This document shows, in pieces, positions 12,116 to 13,954 of a stretch of 13,954 nucleotides of DNA. The position numbers and the translations under genes are program-made. This DNA is from an uncultured Bryobacteraceae bacterium (GTDB lineage Bacteria > Acidobacteriota > Terriglobia > Bryobacterales > Bryobacteraceae). The stretch is from contig CAKZVG010000002.1 in the NCBI GenBank assembly GCA_937921835.1, positions 1 to 13,954 of the forward strand, in the 5' to 3' direction. Within the stretch, counting starts at the first letter, position 1; every line of letters starts with the position of its first letter. The notes under the pieces were generated by a model. It was not told where the DNA came from. It did no database searches and was given only the letters and a program-made list of their open reading frames with translations.

Positions 12116-13954
12116 ATGGCGAGAATTCCGCTGTCGACGTACCGGCTTCAGTTAAACCGGCAGTTCACGTTTTCCCACGTTTGCGAGATCGTTGACTACC
12201 TGGAAGCTCTCGGGATCGGCGACGTGTATCTGTCGCCATTTCTGAAGGCCCGGCCGGGCAGTCCGCACGGCTATGACGTGGTGGACCACTCGTGCGTAAA
12301 CCCGGAAATCGGCAGCGAGGAGGACCTGGAGCGGCTGGCGCGGCGGCTCGGGGAAGCCGGGATGGGGATTCTGGCGGACGTCGTGCCGAACCACATGAGC
12401 ATCGCGCAGTCGGCGAATCCGCGCTGGCAAGAAGTGCTGGAGGACGGTCCCAGTTCTCCGCAGGCGGGATTCTTCGATGTTGACTGGCTGCCGCCGCGCG
12501 AGAACATGGCGTACAAGGTCCTGCTGCCGGTCTTGGGCGATCAATACGGGCGGGTGCTGGAGAACGGCGAAATCCAGGCCGAGTACGCGGAAGGAGGATT
12601 TCAGGCCCGCTACCACGCGACGATCCTGCCGCTGGCCCCCCGGTCGTGGCCGGTGCTGCTGGAGGCGGCGCTCGAGCGGGTGCGCGGGCGATTGAGCGGC
12701 GAACATGAGCACGTGCTGGAACTGGAGAGCATTGTCACGGCGCTGAACTATCTGCCGCCCCGGACGGAGACCGACGAGGCGCGATTGCGCGAGCGGCAGC
12801 GGGAAAAGCAGATCATCCGGCGGCGGCTGGCGGATCTCATGGCGGGTTCGGCCGAGGTGAGAGAAGCGGTGGAGGCGGCGGTCCGGGAGATGAACGGGCG
12901 GCGGGGCGATCCGCGGAGCTTCGACCGGCTGGAGGCCCTGCTTGCGGACCAGGCGTGGCGAGTGAGCTACTGGCGGGTGGCCGCGGACGAGATCAATTAC
13001 CGGCGCTTTTTCGACATCAACGAACTGGCCGCGATCCGGGTGGAGGAACCGGCGGTCTTTGCGGCGGTTCACGAGCGCATCTTCGAATTCATCCGGCGGG
13101 GCTGGATTCATGGGCTGAGGGTGGACCATCCGGACGGGCTTTTCGATCCGATGCGGTACTGCCTCGACCTTCAGGCGGCGGCCGCGGCGGCGTTGACGGA
13201 GGGCGGGAAGGCGGCAGCGGCTGCGGAGGCCAAGCCGTTCTACGTGGTGGCGGAAAAGATTGTGGCGGGCGACGAGGAACTGCGCCGCAAATGGGCCATT
13301 CATGGGACAACAGGGTACGGTTTTCTGAATTTTCTGAACGGGCTTTTCGTCGATCCTGATTCGCGGCGGCAGATGGGCAGGATCTACCGGCAATTCACGG
13401 GCGCCGGGAGCGGGATCGGCAACTCGATCTACGAGAGCAAAAGCCTGATTCTGCGGGTGGCCCTTTCGAGCGAGATCAACGTTCTGGCGCGGCGGCTGGA
13501 CCGGATCTGCCAGCAGCACCGGCACACTCGCGACTTCACGCTGGAGAGCCTGCGTTTCGCGCTGCGCGAGATCGTGGCCTGCTTTCCGGTGTACCGGACT
13601 TACGTGCGGGCGGATCAGCGGGAAGCGGACCCGGAGGACCGGCGGCATGTTCTGGCCGCCTTGAACGAAGCGAAGGGGCGGAACCCGGCCACCAGCGAGT
13701 CGGTGTTCGACGTGATCGCCTCGATTCTGCTGCTTGAGGATCCGGACGGGATCACAGAGGAACAGCGCGCCGAGCGGCGCAATTTCGTGATGCGGCTGCA
13801 ACAGGTGACGGGGCCGGCGATGGCCAAGGGAGTGGAGGACACGGCGTTCTACCGCTACTACCCACTGGCTTCGCAGAACGAAGTCGGGGGCGATCCGCAA
13901 CAGTTCGGGGTGTCGCCGTTCTTCTTCCACCGCAAGAACCGGGTGCGGCTGGAA
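12116..13954 (+). CDS. treY: Maltooligosyl trehalose synthase (TreY), 3' partial
   Basis: 613 codons are open to the window end with no stop; complete TreY proteins are usually about 700-950 residues. The enzyme turns the reducing-end alpha-1,4 linkage of a maltodextrin into an alpha,alpha-1,1 linkage, providing the TreZ substrate. Motifs: IPLSTYRLQLNRQFTF at the N-terminus, YLSPFLKARPGSPHGYDVVD, DVVPNHMS (region I), EINYRRFFDINELAAIRVE, GLRVDHPDGLFDP with nucleophile Asp337, VVAEKIV with acid/base Glu380, and AMAKGVEDTAFYRY. The usual GTTGYDF reads GTTGYGF here (Gly402), and an Ala-rich insertion separates the nucleophile from the acid. Start ATG 12116 has GGTGAGG four bases upstream and keeps the TreY N-terminal motif at residue 3. 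Leucines are mostly CTG. Confidence 0.95.
   Translation, partial: MARIPLSTYRLQLNRQFTFSHVCEIVDYLEALGIGDVYLSPFLKARPGSPHGYDVVDHSCVNPEIGSEEDLERLARRLGEAGMGILADVVPNHMSIAQSANPRWQEVLEDGPSSPQAGFFDVDWLPPRENMAYKVLLPVLGDQYGRVLENGEIQAEYAEGGFQARYHATILPLAPRSWPVLLEAALERVRGRLSGEHEHVLELESIVTALNYLPPRTETDEARLRERQREKQIIRRRLADLMAGSAEVREAVEAAVREMNGRRGDPRSFDRLEALLADQAWRVSYWRVAADEINYRRFFDINELAAIRVEEPAVFAAVHERIFEFIRRGWIHGLRVDHPDGLFDPMRYCLDLQAAAAAALTEGGKAAAAAEAKPFYVVAEKIVAGDEELRRKWAIHGTTGYGFLNFLNGLFVDPDSRRQMGRIYRQFTGAGSGIGNSIYESKSLILRVALSSEINVLARRLDRICQQHRHTRDFTLESLRFALREIVACFPVYRTYVRADQREADPEDRRHVLAALNEAKGRNPATSESVFDVIASILLLEDPDGITEEQRAERRNFVMRLQQVTGPAMAKGVEDTAFYRYYPLASQNEVGGDPQQFGVSPFFFHRKNRVRLE

Noticed and set aside
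12152..13930. A 592-codon open frame on the minus strand antisense to treY
   Set aside because: Arg/Pro/His-rich shadow of treY with no recognisable motif; treY on the plus strand is unambiguous.

Overview
The window is about 14 kb of GC-rich bacterial DNA, densely coding. Family content points to an Acidobacteriota genome of the Solibacter/Bryobacter type: a two-gene envelope-protein unit, a tandem DUF2007 protein, a Gfo/Idh/MocA oxidoreductase with a twin-arginine leader, and several genes with a TATAAT-like box close to the start codon. This placement is an inference from gene families and style; no rRNA or other marker gene is present. There is no tRNA, rRNA, CRISPR array, integrase or recognisable insertion sequence.

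Layout. 1-807 (+) is the 3' end of a ClpB-like AAA+ ATPase fused to a complete response-regulator receiver domain. 884-2721 (+) is a two-gene unit (small membrane protein, then a GT4 glycosyltransferase) joined by a 4-base overlap. 2670-3857 (-) holds a KANL3/Tex30-type alpha/beta hydrolase downstream of a tandem DUF2007 protein. 3982-5187 (+) is the Tat-exported-type oxidoreductase, read from a promoter lying almost on its ATG. 5147-8277 (-) is treZ preceded by a membrane-anchored SLT-domain lytic transglycosylase. 8742-10781 (+) is a TonB-dependent receptor of the OprC/NosA copper class behind a long, structured leader. 10927-about 11993 (-) is a two-gene unit of conserved secreted or envelope proteins. 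12116-13954 (+) is treY, running off the window.

How the genes fit together. TreY and TreZ make trehalose from the reducing end of glycogen or maltodextrin: TreY converts the terminal linkage to a trehalose linkage and TreZ releases trehalose. They are normally neighbours, but here about 5 kb separates them and they are on opposite strands. Between them sit the transglycosylase, the copper-type receptor and the envelope gene pair. The receptor has a synonymous-codon style unlike treY (CTC rather than CTG leucines, many C-ending codons), so it may be a later arrival.

The most interesting points are: the receptor carries the complete CxxxM...HxM copper-site signature; its control region holds a 16-bp dyad, a TATACT box, a leader of about 180 nt and a hairpin just before the ribosome binding site; and the ClpB-type ATPase ends in an intact receiver domain. 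I found no convincing wholly new multi-gene system.
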